Assembly: GCF_963576675.1 (NCBI RefSeq)
Contig: NC_088915.1
Span: forward strand, 32,765,501 to 32,829,500
Reading direction: 5' to 3'
DNA length: 64,000 nucleotides
From: Euphorbia lathyris
Lineage: Eukaryota > Streptophyta > Magnoliopsida > Malpighiales > Euphorbiaceae
The stretch's first letter is position 1, and each line of letters opens with the position of its first letter. Positions 20,487 through 30,751 of the stretch are shown piece by piece. Made by a program: the position numbers and the translations under genes. The notes beneath the pieces were generated by a model. The model was given only the letters and a program-made list of their open reading frames with translations, had not been told where the DNA came from and ran no database searches.

Positions 20487-22176
20487 GGGAAAATTATAAA
20501 ACTGGGTTAAATGGGAGACCCATTTACATATTAAACCCATTTACTAATTCTACTACATATCTAGACTGATTTTGTGTGACTTTCCAAAAATACCCCTGAC
20601 CTTTCCACTTCCACCACTTGCGAATTGCCGCTCCCTCTATCTCCTTGGTTATGCGAAAAGTTGTTCCAGCATTAATGATTTCAAGACTTTTGATCTTCCT
20701 TTCTTCCTTTAAATTGCACGAAATCTGCACCATTTAGTCAAAATCATAATGCATTTCTCTTTTTCATCTCTTCATCTCTTGATTCTGCAACTTCCCAACC
20801 CTAGAAAACGAGTAAATGGTTTTTCATCTTCCTGTTCGTTGCTTGGTTTCTTTCTTCTTGTTACCATCAAAGAAATGGTTTTTCTACGTTATTTCCTTCG
20901 TTCTTCCCATGTTATCATATTGTTATTGTCGCTTTTGGGGGTGAAAGGGGCGAAAAATATAAGTATCTGTTTGTTTTTTCTGCGTTTTTTCATGAATTCA
21001 CTTCGCAATCGATGGTTTCGCTAAGCTTTGCGAAGAGAACGAGCCTGGAAAGTGATGATCTACTTCGTGAATTGATGATTTCGCGAAGTTCTTCGAAGAG
21101 AAAGAGTCTGAAACGTATGGATCTACCTCGCGAATCGATTAGTTCGCGAAGTCTGCGAATAGATCCTCACGTTTCAGACCTCGCAGACTTCGCGAAAGCA
21201 GCGATATGCGACGTAGATAGTCACATTTCAGACCTCGCAGACTTCGCGAAAAAATTGATATGCGAAGTAAAATCACCTCTTCCCCTGCACATTTACATTC
21301 GCATGCTTCGCTAATTTTCATTTCGCGAAGCCAAAATCGTCTTTTTTCCTAACTAACACGGTTAATTTTTTCTGTAGATGGTTGAATACGTAACATCCCT
21401 TTCTGGAAGGCGGCGTACTGGGCTGCAGGGGAGATGATTTTCCTTCCTGTATAGGGATGAACTTCCCCAAGATTGACACATTCACTCCTGAAATGATTCG
21501 TTAGGAGAGGTTGAGTCAATCTCGGGGTGCACCATGGGACACGTCCATCCTATGGTGCCAATCTTCAAAGTGGACCTAACTTAATCCGGTGCCAATTTTG
21601 AAGCGGATGCGTAATCTTGGTGTGCACCGTGCGACACGTCACATGGTGCACACCAAGATTACTCATTCGTTTCAAAATTGGTACCGGATTAGTTAGTTTC
21701 ACTTTAAAATGATTAGTTAGTAGAGTTCATTGTGATAATCTTGTTGTGAATTTTGATAATGTTATGATTTGAATGTTGTTATTGTGGCAATCTTGTTGTA
21801 AATTTTGATAATGTTATGATTTTAATGTTCGAATCCGTTGTTGTATGCCAATTTTTGTCATATACCACTTCGCGTATTAGCTTCAAATCATATCCAGCAT
21901 TCGCATATGCGAACTAAATTCATCAAGCAAAACAAACTTCAGCTTCGCAGGCTTCGCATATGCGAACTAAATTCATTAAGTAAATTAAAACATTAACTTC
22001 GCAGGCTTTGCATATGGGTGAATATGCGAAGTCAGACGGGATGGGGCGAGCTCCGCGTAAATATTGAGGGTATTTTTGGAAAGTCACACAAAATCAGTCT
22101 AGATATGTAGTAGAATTAGTAAATGGGTTTAATATGTAAATATGCCTCCCATTTGATCTAATTTTATAATTTTCCC
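20487..22176. mobile_element. Non-autonomous MULE (possible Pack-MULE), perfect 9-bp TSD
   Basis: Terminal inverted repeats of about 110-130 bp start GGGAAAATTATAAAA and share TTTACATATTAAACCC and TACTACATATCTAGACTG. The 9-bp target TTAAACTTT occurs at 20478-20486 and 22177-22185. The 1.45-kb interior has no transposase. It does have exon-like DNA: an ATG at 20749 followed by a hydrophobic peptide start (MHFSFSSLHLLILQLP), and a TTTTTTCTGTAG acceptor at about 21367-21378 followed by a GC-richer stretch. I do not recognise the source gene. Confidence 0.85.
20998..22045. repeat. TTCGCGAA/TTCGCATATGCGAA palindrome clusters inside the MULE
   Basis: 20998-21345 has about a dozen TTCGCGAAG or CTTCGCA motifs, including two tandem copies of TTTCAGACCTCGCAGACTTC. 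21530-21700 is an inverted pair centred near 21633 (GTGTGCACCG, AATTTTGAAGC and reverse). 21725-21830 is a two-copy tandem repeat of about 60 bp. 21870-22040 has further CTTCGCAGGCTTCGCATATG units. The open frame 21012-21314 is probably a by-product. Confidence 0.7.
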
Positions 22177-22560
22177 TTAAACTTTTGAATTTAAGAGACC
22201 GACTTTCTCTCATTTTGGACTTAATTTATCTTTTTAAGTGGTGGGAATTTTCTCTCTCTAAAATCTACTTACCAAAATCCTTTTTATCTCTCTTTCCTAA
22301 TTTTTCCATCAAATTCCCCATCAGATATATTATTATTACTTCTCACAAGATGTACAAAGAACCAAGAGAGAGATATATATATATATATATTACAATACAA
22401 CACAACTTTCCTATTCATATTCCTCTATTGTACACAAATTATAATTCATAAACAATTAAATTTTCTATTATCATGTGTGCATGAAGGCTTGGTGAATATG
22501 ACTTGTATTCCAAAATATCGAGATGTTCATGAATTCCTTTGTAAAATATATTTATCCTTG
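22177..22560. other. AT-rich 3' side of the first copia relic
   Basis: No coding sequence is visible. It lies just beyond the pol stop of the copia relic on the minus strand and includes a (TA)n tract at 22376-22392. It probably contains the 3' untranslated region or LTR of that relic, but I could not place LTR ends. Confidence 0.35.
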
Positions 22561-23010
22561 TCACTCCTCCTTAAGATGAATATGGCGGGAACAAACTGTT
22601 AGCTTGTCTTGTAACAACTGAAAACGACCTCGTTGTAAAAGTTTTGTAAAAATATATGCAGTTTGATTAATAACCAATATGTACTGTACCCCAAGAGCTT
22701 TGGAGGAGCCTTATCCAAAAAAAAAAAAAAAGAATCTCCTAATGTTTAATGTGGTTATGAGATTAGCGGTCAAATAGTCACACCATAAAATATGAGTCGT
22801 CCGAATTTGATAACCAATCTCTCTCATTAGAATTTGTATCCACTCTATTATTGATGTGGCTATGGTGATGGATCACATTCGGCCTTAGTGAAAGAATGAG
22901 AATAGTCTCTTGTTTTTGAGAAGAATAAGAAATAAAACATTTTCCGAGAAACATAGCATAACCACTTATGGACTTGCGATCATCTTGATCATCTACATTC
23001 AGTGTATAAA
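22561..23010 (-). pseudogene. Copia relic 1, RNase H and C-terminus (first part)
   Basis: On the minus strand, DDQDDRKSISGYAMFLG is the RNase H DDRKSTSGY motif of copia polyproteins. Near the end, IFTKLLQRGRFQLLQDKL-TVC is the usual C-terminus, with the stop at 22561-22563. Reading upstream, the sequence stops at the CACTA element and resumes at 35206, so this is the left half of one relic. Frameshifts are present, e.g. around an A-run at 22713-22731. Confidence 0.85.
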
Positions 23011-23631
23011 CACTACAAAAAAAAGAGTCTATTACGACACCTTTTTACTGACGCTTTTTGCAAGTGTCTTTATATTTTAAAATTTAACCACGTTTTTGTA
23101 TTTGTGTCGGTCTATATTGTAACTTAACGACGATTTTTATTATATGTTGGTATTTTTAAAAAAAGTAACTACGTTTTTAGAAAAAGCATCGCCATTTTTT
23201 AAAATTAAAGACGGTTTATAATTTACGTCATTTAAAAGTGTCTCGAATTTTTTTTATTAGACTATATTTTTATTTCTTATTCATGTATTTAAATTCAACC
23301 ATGCTTGTTAATTTGTTTCGCCTTTTATAATTATTTAATAACATTTTTAATTCTTATGATAATATTTTTAAAAATTTAACTACACATAAAAAAAATATCA
23401 GTATTTTATAAAAATTAACTAATAAATATTAAAGATCTATATTATTTTTTTAATTTGATGATACTTTTTAGTTTTTAGTTTGTTTGTGGGCGACTATATA
23501 CCGCACTAAAATTCCGGTTCACCGCCCTGTATTGACCCTTTTGCCCTTCTCATTATTTCAAACATAAGTTTTGAATATTCCAAATCCTCTCAACTTATTT
23601 TCCATTCTAAAAAAAACCGACCAAAAACGAG

Positions 23632-26271
23632 ATGGCACAAAGAGGAGGCATCGGCAAAGGATACATGGGTATTACGGTAAGTATTTCCATAAAAAAAAAT
23701 TTCAAAATCGTGAGTAATCGGGCTGAAATTCGGGATTAAAATCCCAGAATTTGACGTAGGCGAGCGACCCGCACCATCTCCACCGTAGGTGGAGATGGTG
23801 CGGGTCGAGCGATCCACCGTATGGTGGATCGCACGGCGCACGCGCTCCACCGTAAGGTGGAACGCGTGGCGCATGCGATCCACCGCATGGTGGATCGCTC
23901 GTCGTACGCGTTCCACCTAAAGTGGAACGCGTACAACGCATGCGCTCCACCTTATGGTGGAGCGCATGCGCCACCCGTTTGGCCTAAGGGCCAAACGTTT
24001 GCGGCGCACTGGTCGGCCCTAAGGCCGACTGGTGCGCCGCACCCGTTTGGCCCTTAGGGCGTGTGGTGTAAACCACCCGTCCAGGCCAAAAAGGGGCAAA
24101 TTTTGAATTTTTTTTTTTAAAATTGTACGGACCGGGCGTAGGCAGACCCGAACATATATATATAAAAAAATTATGTTAAATTGAATATACTAAATAAATA
24201 ATATTACAGGATCAGGAGGGAGCTGACCCTAGACGCACGTCTTCACGTCCTGTTACTGCATCTGCTCGGCGGGACCGGGCGGAGCAGCAGCGGTTCATGG
24301 CGGACGCCCGGAGGGCACATGCTGCACAGGCGGAGCGTGTTGAGGGACAGGATGAGGCGGCTGATATAGACATGGACGGGGAAGCTTCTATGCATCGTCC
24401 TAGTGCTGATACTATCCCCATAGATCGTGGCGTCGTGACGAGGGGTCGAGACGGACGATTTTCTTCTACCGCAACATCTTCTTCTGGTAAGAGAAATTAA
24501 AAAATGTGTTTATTTGTATTTGTGTTAATCGTGATTATTGAAAAATATACCAAAAATTTAATGTAAACCGTTTGCTGTAATTTCAGGTAGCAGCAAGCGA
24601 TCAAGGAGTGTAGAGGATGACTGGGTTGTGAAGGACCCCGTCCCCGGGGGTCCATTTGATGGTGCTGTGATCCTGAGCTTTTTGGGACATATTGCATGTG
24701 CTATATGGGCCGGTCAGGATAGGGGCGTCCTTAGGTGTCATACCAGATCAGGGTATTGCACGAAGCTGAGATTATGGTACAGTGGTTCTTCCAGGACGAT
24801 TCAGTCGCGTATCGAGTCATCTGGCTTGTTCCATTTACCTGGTATTATGCACAGTCACATAGATGCTGCTCTGATCACGGCATTTGTAGAGCGGTGGCAG
24901 CCAGACACGTCATCATTTCACATGCCATTTGGCGAGATGACCATTTTGATGCATGATGTGTGGGAGATATTGCGCATCCCCATAGATGGTGCCATGGTGA
25001 CTGCTGATGCGACTGTTGATGAGCTTAAGGAGTGCGTGATGGATTTGTTTGGGATGACTCGGGTTCAGTTAGATGCCCGTCATTATGCTTCTGGTGGTAT
25101 ACGAGCCGCTTCCGTCATGGAGCACTGTGGAGGTGATCGGATTCCTGAGACCAAGGCTATAGCTTGGACGTGACTGATGCTCGGTTCCACCTTGTTCGTA
25201 GACAAGAGTGGTGACCGCATCCGACCTTCTTATCTGTTAGAGGTGCAGGACTCGGCGGCTGGAGCCGTTGGACTTTCTTGGGGATCAGCTGCACTAGCAT
25301 ATCTATACCGTCATCTTGGTATTGCTACTAGAGGAGATTGCGGGCAGATGACGGGTTGTATGACATTGCTCCAGTCCTGGATTTACGAGTATTTTCCTTA
25401 CTTCAGGCCACATCGAGAGGCAGTTACAGTTGACCCGGATCTTCCTAGGGCTTCGTTGTGGCCATCTATATCGATGGAGAAGAGCGATGAGCGGCTGAGA
25501 GCATTTCGTGCCCGGCTTGATGTGTTGACAGCAGATGAGGTATACTTGCTATATAATTATAAATATTGTTCAATTAAAACAAATTTGTATTACTTGTATG
25601 TGTTAATGTAATTTTATACATCTGTAGGTCATGTGGATGCCGTATGGCCCTGATGCCATTACTGAGACCCCGAGGACTCTATATTCTGGATGGATACGGT
25701 ATCGGGATGTGATCGAGCCGTACATGCCGGGGCGATGCCTTCGACAGCTTGGACATGTGCAGACCATTCCTAGACCGATATTGCAGCCTTCTAAGGCTGT
25801 TTGCCCGTGGACCAGTTTGAAGTATCGTGTGGAGGTGCCAGCTGTGATGGTGCAGGGTATTTGGGACTCTTTTCCCCAGTCGTTCGTCCTTATACTGTCT
25901 GTATTCACTCCAGCACATACTCCATCAGATTGTGAGGATCAGTACATGCATTGGTACACCCGTCATTCACACCCTCGTCTACTTCCGGAGATTGTTGCAC
26001 CCGGACCGGCTGTTTATACTCGCTCGAACAGTGAGATTGTAAGTTATTTTTGGTTTTTCTTGACTGGTCTAGTAATGTGAAATGATATTTACTGAAATGT
26101 GAAGTGATATTAACCTTGTTTTTTGTTCCTTACTTTTTACAGTGGGTTAGTCGATTATCTGGCTGGGGTGAAACTGTGTTGGATCACATGAGTCATCTGG
26201 ACGAGGATGCTGCGATTGTATATAGGCAGTCGTTAGAGCAGATTATGGGTGCTTGGCATTTGGCCAAGTGA
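23632..26271 (+). pseudogene. MULE B PMD gene, five exons, one in-frame stop
   Basis: My exon model is 23632-23676 (MAQRGGIGKGYMGIT), 24210-24486, 24587-25539, 25628-26038 and 26143-26271, with GT-AG junctions that keep the frame. Exon 2 is Arg/Ala-rich and acidic. Exon 3 has the PMD core, LITAFVERWQPDTSSFHMPF then GEMTILMHDVWEILRIP, and WGSAALAYLYRHLGIATR. Exon 4 has YSGWIRYRDVIEPYMP. The only break is a TGA at 25171-25173. The domain is the one in Arabidopsis MAIN/MAIL1, which work in transcriptional silencing; a role in helping this element is inference. The gene is driven from the left terminus and converges on the transposase gene. Confidence 0.85.
23766..24090. repeat. Hairpin array in intron 1 of the MULE B PMD gene
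   Basis: Eight consecutive hairpins with loops of 3-5 nt: 23766-23806 (19-bp perfect stem GACCCGCACCATCTCCACC), 23809-23832, about 23836-23863, about 23869-23898, 23904-23934 (13-bp perfect), 23938-23969 (14-bp perfect), 23976-23997 (CGTTTGGCC-TAAG-GGCCAAACG) and 24001-24040 (16 of 18). The first six share the core CCACC/GGTGG, but their outer arms differ while remaining complementary. The remainder to 24090 is degenerate. Confidence 0.92.
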
Positions 26272-26500
26272 GTTATGACTGTATTTTGAAGTATTTTAGT
26301 ACTATTTTGACTGAATTTGGTGGATTGATATTTTAGTACTATTATGACAGAATTTAGTTTTTTTTTGTGGTACGTTTTGTTATTATTGCAAATTTAAGAA
26401 TACATTAGAACGACATAAACGGCATAAACTGTAAAAATACATTACAACGACATAAACTGAAAAAATACATTACAACGACATAAACCGGAAAAAAAAGACA

Positions 26501-29500
26501 TTAGTCACTATCTTCTTCGTACACCTGAATGTTTGGTGAAGATGTCGCTGGTACACCTGACTGTATTGCAAGGTATATCTCTTTCTCCTCTGCAATATTC
26601 GTCTCATATTCCACAGGAAAAATGTTCCATGGAGCATTTCCTCTATTTCTTGGCCAAGCTCGTCCTGGCAGGTAATCGTTCTTTGAAGCGCTGATACTCT
26701 GTAGTACTCGAACCTCTAATTTATAGTGATCCCAATTTTTCACGATCGAGTAAGGATAAGTTCGATGAACCTCATGAGAAATTTCAGACTCTGTCCATCT
26801 TAAAAAGATGATGGAGTTGAAATTTTTTTTACGGATAATTCCCCTCTGATTATCACGCAGTAGTCTGGCGAACATAGCTTTCCAGTCATCAATAGGCATA
26901 AACCACTTCAGAAATGTTTGAATATAACTAGGAATATTTCCTTCATTCAAATTGTTCAACCATTCCTCTAGAGCAAATTCAAAAGGCATGTAATACATAT
27001 AACATAAGAACCACAGCATGTGTAGTGAGTATATTGGAAACTCACCAGCAGACGGAAGCTTGAAGCAAAACATAAATGGAGTTTCAGGATGGAACATTGT
27101 TGGACTCACAAACGATCATCCAATAATCCGGCGTACAACCTGCATCGTCCCAACTTACTCTACGAAGAGCTGCATCAACAGTATCAACAAACACTCTTTG
27201 ATACAAACAACGGTTAGCAATTACTTCATTTCGAATGTGATGCCTAACTGTCTGCCACGCTTCTTCGTCACCAAAAATGTAAGTTGCTACCGTACGGAAA
27301 CCACAATTTCCATCACCTACAACGTCGTAGTATGATTCGACGTATGGTTTAATTATGCCAACTATTTTATCGGAATGTACGAATTCAGAACCATGATACG
27401 TTTTTCCATCTGCATTCATGTATATTAGTGTAAAACAACTCTATATTGCAAAACAGTTATAAAAAAAAGTTAGGTTTATCAGATATAATTTACCTGATGA
27501 GGCAGCATTATGTACCGAGGATGACGAGCTAATTCTGCCATTTCTACCACGACTCCTAGATGAACTAGTAGAACGAGCCCGTCCACGACGAGTTTCATTA
27601 TATTCCCAAGAACTCGGCATACATTTTGTGGATTTGCTCACCTTAGGTCGCCCCCGCACGTTAATTTTGACATCGGGTTCGGTGTACTGAGCTTGATCAG
27701 GGTGTAGTTGATCATGGATAAACATTGAAATATTACGCATTACGGATGTGTCGGCTTTAGAGACTTGGTCCACTAAGGACTTAAAATATCGCTGCTCCTT
27801 GTTCAGATCATTACGCCCGTCATTTTCATCAGTGTGACCATGATTGATTAAAAGTGTTCTCCAAAACACGTGAACACTCTCATAACTGATCATTTGTTCC
27901 AGATCACAAGCTCGTTTCAGCTCACATGCACATGGTATCTGATGCGATGTTCTCAATACACAACCGCAACGCACGTACACTTTATGGCTCAACCCTCTCA
28001 TACGCTCTAACTCTTGATTCAACAACTGCAGACAATAATGAGAGACTTTGAATACAAGTTGGCTTAATGGGCGTCCGGTGAAAGTGACTGCTTGACGAAG
28101 CCGGGACTGTTCAAGCATGTACTTGATACGAAGACAAAATTATTATTAGTTAGTGAAATGATACAACCCTAAATGCAAATTCCAAAATCGCAGTAGAAAA
28201 AATTGCAAATACCTTATATTGGTTGCTTGTGATTCAATCTGCTTGTGAACCTTCTGCCATACCGTGTCAAGGGACCCAGTTGCCGTATTGAGCCATTGCT
28301 TTAGACTAGCATGTTCGCTCTCCACTCGACAAGTAGTTGTGTTACCAAAATGTAGAAACTCCTTTGTCCAAGCAACAACAAACTTCTCCTTATGCACCAA
28401 CCATGTCTCCTCAACATACGAGATAACTCCTTTGAACCTGCTCATCTTTTCCTTCATCATCATAAGATTGGTCTCGTACTCCTCAATGGTTAATGATTCT
28501 AATATTGTTCTCCATTTGCCATTCTTGAATTTAGAGGCAAGGCCTTTATCTCCAATGATTCTATACACACGATCTTCCACATCCTTATTTATATGCCAAG
28601 TGCATAGCAAGTGCGCTGCTTGTGGAAAAACTTCTTGTATCGGCTTTAATAACCCAAGCTCTCTGTCACTAACAACAACGGTCGGGTTCAGATCATCCCC
28701 AAGCAAAATCTTCAGCCTTTGCAAAATCCAACGATAGCTCCTTTCGGTCTCGTCTTTAACAATAGCATACGCTATCTTGAAATTATTATTGCATGGCGTC
28801 ATCCCAACAATCTCAACAAACGGCATTTTGTACTTGTTTGTTTTGTACGTTGAATCAATGCCGATGTACCAGTGGTAAGTCCTAAACATATCAACTGACT
28901 CTGGATGTGCCATGAACACATGCGTTATCACACCTGAATCAGTCTGTGTGTAATGGACATATTTGTTCTCCACAGCAATATGGTAGAATTGACTAGCCAG
29001 GTCTCTACCTTCAAACGCGTCCCTCCTCATTTTGTCCATGTAATTATATATGTGTTTAATTACTGAGTTGTCCTCTGGGTATTTTTCTTTAACTGCTGCT
29101 AAAATAGCACAAGGCTTTGCTTGAGCTGAAGACATATCACGCACAATTTGTTTAGATGCGATACTGAGTCCGCTCATTTGCCGACTTCCCTCTGGATACA
29201 TACGCATTGTATGGTTATGCATTCCAGTTAACCCAGCCTTAGCCTTTATCCCCCATCCCGAAAGGTCTGCATGTTGATAGGCTTTAATCTGAAATTTACA
29301 GCGGCACGCTTTAGTTTTACTTTTCCTAATTGCAGGATCTTCATCATTTTTCACAACACCTCTATATCGTTCACCCCGTGAACAGCGCAACAACTTTTGT
29401 TTTCCCCCATTTTTGTGCGAAGATATTTACAAGCTCAAACCCATTCTGAATAGCTATTTTTTTTGCCCAATCAATAACATCCTGACTGGAGGGAAAAACG

Positions 29501-29919
29501 GTATCCGTTATGAAACGCGAACTATACGAAAAATTGACATTAAAATTACAAAAAAAAATACTTCGGGGCTATTTCTCCCGTTCAAAATTAATTCGGGGCA
29601 ATTTCTGCCCATATTGGCCTGAACGGGCAGGCTACCCGTTTCACCATAGGTGGAAACGGGCAGCGCGTACTGCCCGTTCCAAAGGTGGAACGGGTGGCGC
29701 GTACCACCCGTTCCATGGGTGGAGCGGGTGGCGATTACCATCCGTTCCTTAGGCCGAACGAGTAGTTCATCCGTTCGGCCTAAGGAACGGGTGGTAATCG
29801 CCACTCGCCCAGGCAAAAACCAAATAAAAATAAAATAAAAAAATGCTAAATAACGTTTTTAATTCTCGTAATATTACCTCGTGTTCGAACTCATTGTCTT
29901 CGGGAATGTTTTGATCCAT
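26501..29919 (-). pseudogene. MULE B transposase with SWIM zinc finger and OTU-type protease domain
   Basis: Exon model: 29919-29878 (MDQNIPEDNEFEHE), about 29550-28213, 28121-27494 and 27409-26501. Exon 2 starts with a FAR1-like Cys/His region (KACRCKFQIKAYQ ... HNHT) and then the MULE transposase domain (WYIGIDSTYKTNKYKMPF, VVVSDRELG and CRVESEHASLK hold the likely DDE acids). Exon 3 has a SWIM finger (CGCVLRTSHQIPCACEL) and a basic Ser/Arg tail. Exon 4 has VVGDGNCGFRTVATYIFG, the Asp-Gly-Asn-Cys site of OTU cysteine proteases. Breaks: a one-base frameshift near 29440 and another near 27095. The transposase moves the element; what the OTU part cleaves is unknown. The catalytic His of OTU is not clear after the second frameshift. 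Confidence 0.85.
29594..29812. repeat. Hairpin array in intron 1 of the MULE B transposase gene
   Basis: Hairpins include CCCGTTCCA-AAGG-TGGAACGGG, CCACCCGTTCCA-TGGG-TGGAGCGGGTGG, one around ACCATAGGT, and a large hairpin with arms at 29731-29760 and 29772-29801 that match at 29 of 30 positions around an 11-nt loop. It lies between the predicted exon 1 (29878) and exon 2, mirroring the array in the PMD gene, but with different sequences. Confidence 0.9.
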
Positions 29920-30060
29920 TTTTTTCAAATCCGGGATTTGTGCTCGGGAGAGAAAACTAGAGAGAGTTTTGAAGGTTTTAGGGGAAAAAAAGTGGTAAGG
30001 GTATAATGGTCAAAACAGTGCGGTGAACCGGAAATTAGGGGCGGTATTTAGCAATACCCA

Positions 30061-30751
30061 TTGTATTGCTATTTGCCGCCCCTAGATTCCTTACTACCGC
30101 CATCTTTTGACAATTTTGCCCTTTGCATAATTTTTGATTCAAAATTTGAGAAAAAAAATTTGAGAGAAAAATTTAAAATTTGGCCTAAACGGATGCGGCA
30201 TCCGTTCGGCCCATGGTGGGGGCGGACGCGGCACTCCGACCGACCCATGGCAAGAACGGATGGCGCATCCGCCCCCACCATGGGCCGGGCGGATGCGCCA
30301 TCCGTTCTCACCCTTGGTGGGGCGGAGTGCCACGTCCGCCCCCACCATGGGTCGAACGGATGGCGCATCCGTTTAGGCCAAATTTTGAATGTGCAAAATC
30401 GTAAAAATTTTAGTGACGAAAAATACTAAATCGTTCAATTTTTTATGACGAAAAATGCAAAATTCCCCAATTTTTTGTGACAAAAAGTACAAAATCGTCA
30501 TGAAAAATATGTATTATTTTCATGAGTTCTTTGATAAAAAAAACATAAATTTTAATGTTTCCGACTCGTAATCGTCCATTTTCGTGGTTCAGGTTGTTAC
30601 ACATCAATTATTTTCATAATTTCAATTATTGTTTTTCGGGTTTATGATTTTGGAGAGAGAATTTTTAGTTTTTGATCAAAATTATGAGAAGGGCAAAAAA
30701 GTCCAAATGAAGACGGTGATAGTAATTTGAGTGCGGTATTTAGCCGCTCAC
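30061..30751. mobile_element. Small non-autonomous MULE of the same family
   Basis: Left end TTGTATTGCTATTTGCCGCC and right end (other strand) GTGAGCGGCTAAATACCGC resemble the MULE B termini, and TTTTGACAATTTTGCCCTT has a counterpart on the right. It lies only one base from the end of MULE B, so one inserted at the edge of the other or both derive from a tandem arrangement. It contains no gene, only the palindrome at 30176-30385 and AT-rich DNA. A weak repeat CAATA follows both sides. Confidence 0.65.
30176..30385. repeat. Large GC-rich palindrome with nested hairpins
   Basis: Two arms of about 95-100 bp (from AAATTTGGCCTAAACGG at the left to its inverse at the right), centred near 30281, match along almost their whole length with scattered mismatches. 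Each arm contains smaller palindromes such as GGATGGCGCATCC and AACGGATGCGGCATCCGTT and CCCCCACCATGGG. Overlapping ORFs on both strands here are side effects. Confidence 0.88.

Larger units (their letters stand above)
23488..30059. mobile_element. MULE B: two-gene Mutator-like element (PMD and transposase-SWIM-OTU)
   Basis: Terminal inverted repeats of at least 60 bp: the left end GGGCGACTATATACCGCACTA and the right end (other strand) GGGTATTGCTAAATACCGC share TTCCGGTTCACCGC and TTTTGACC. Flanks do not give a clean 9-bp repeat (TTTGTTTGT and ATTGTATTG). A PMD gene starts at the left end on plus, and a transposase gene starts at the right end on minus; they converge near 26270-26500. Each has a hairpin array in intron 1. 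Confidence 0.85.

Noticed and set aside
21012..21314. A 100-residue protein with repeated SDLADFAK units
   Set aside because: It follows tandem TTTCAGACCTCGCAGACTTCGCGAA units; probably repeat-derived, though transcription cannot be excluded.
30061..30429. Open frames on both strands over the small MULE
   Set aside because: A palindrome produces mirrored open frames; the peptides have no conserved domain.
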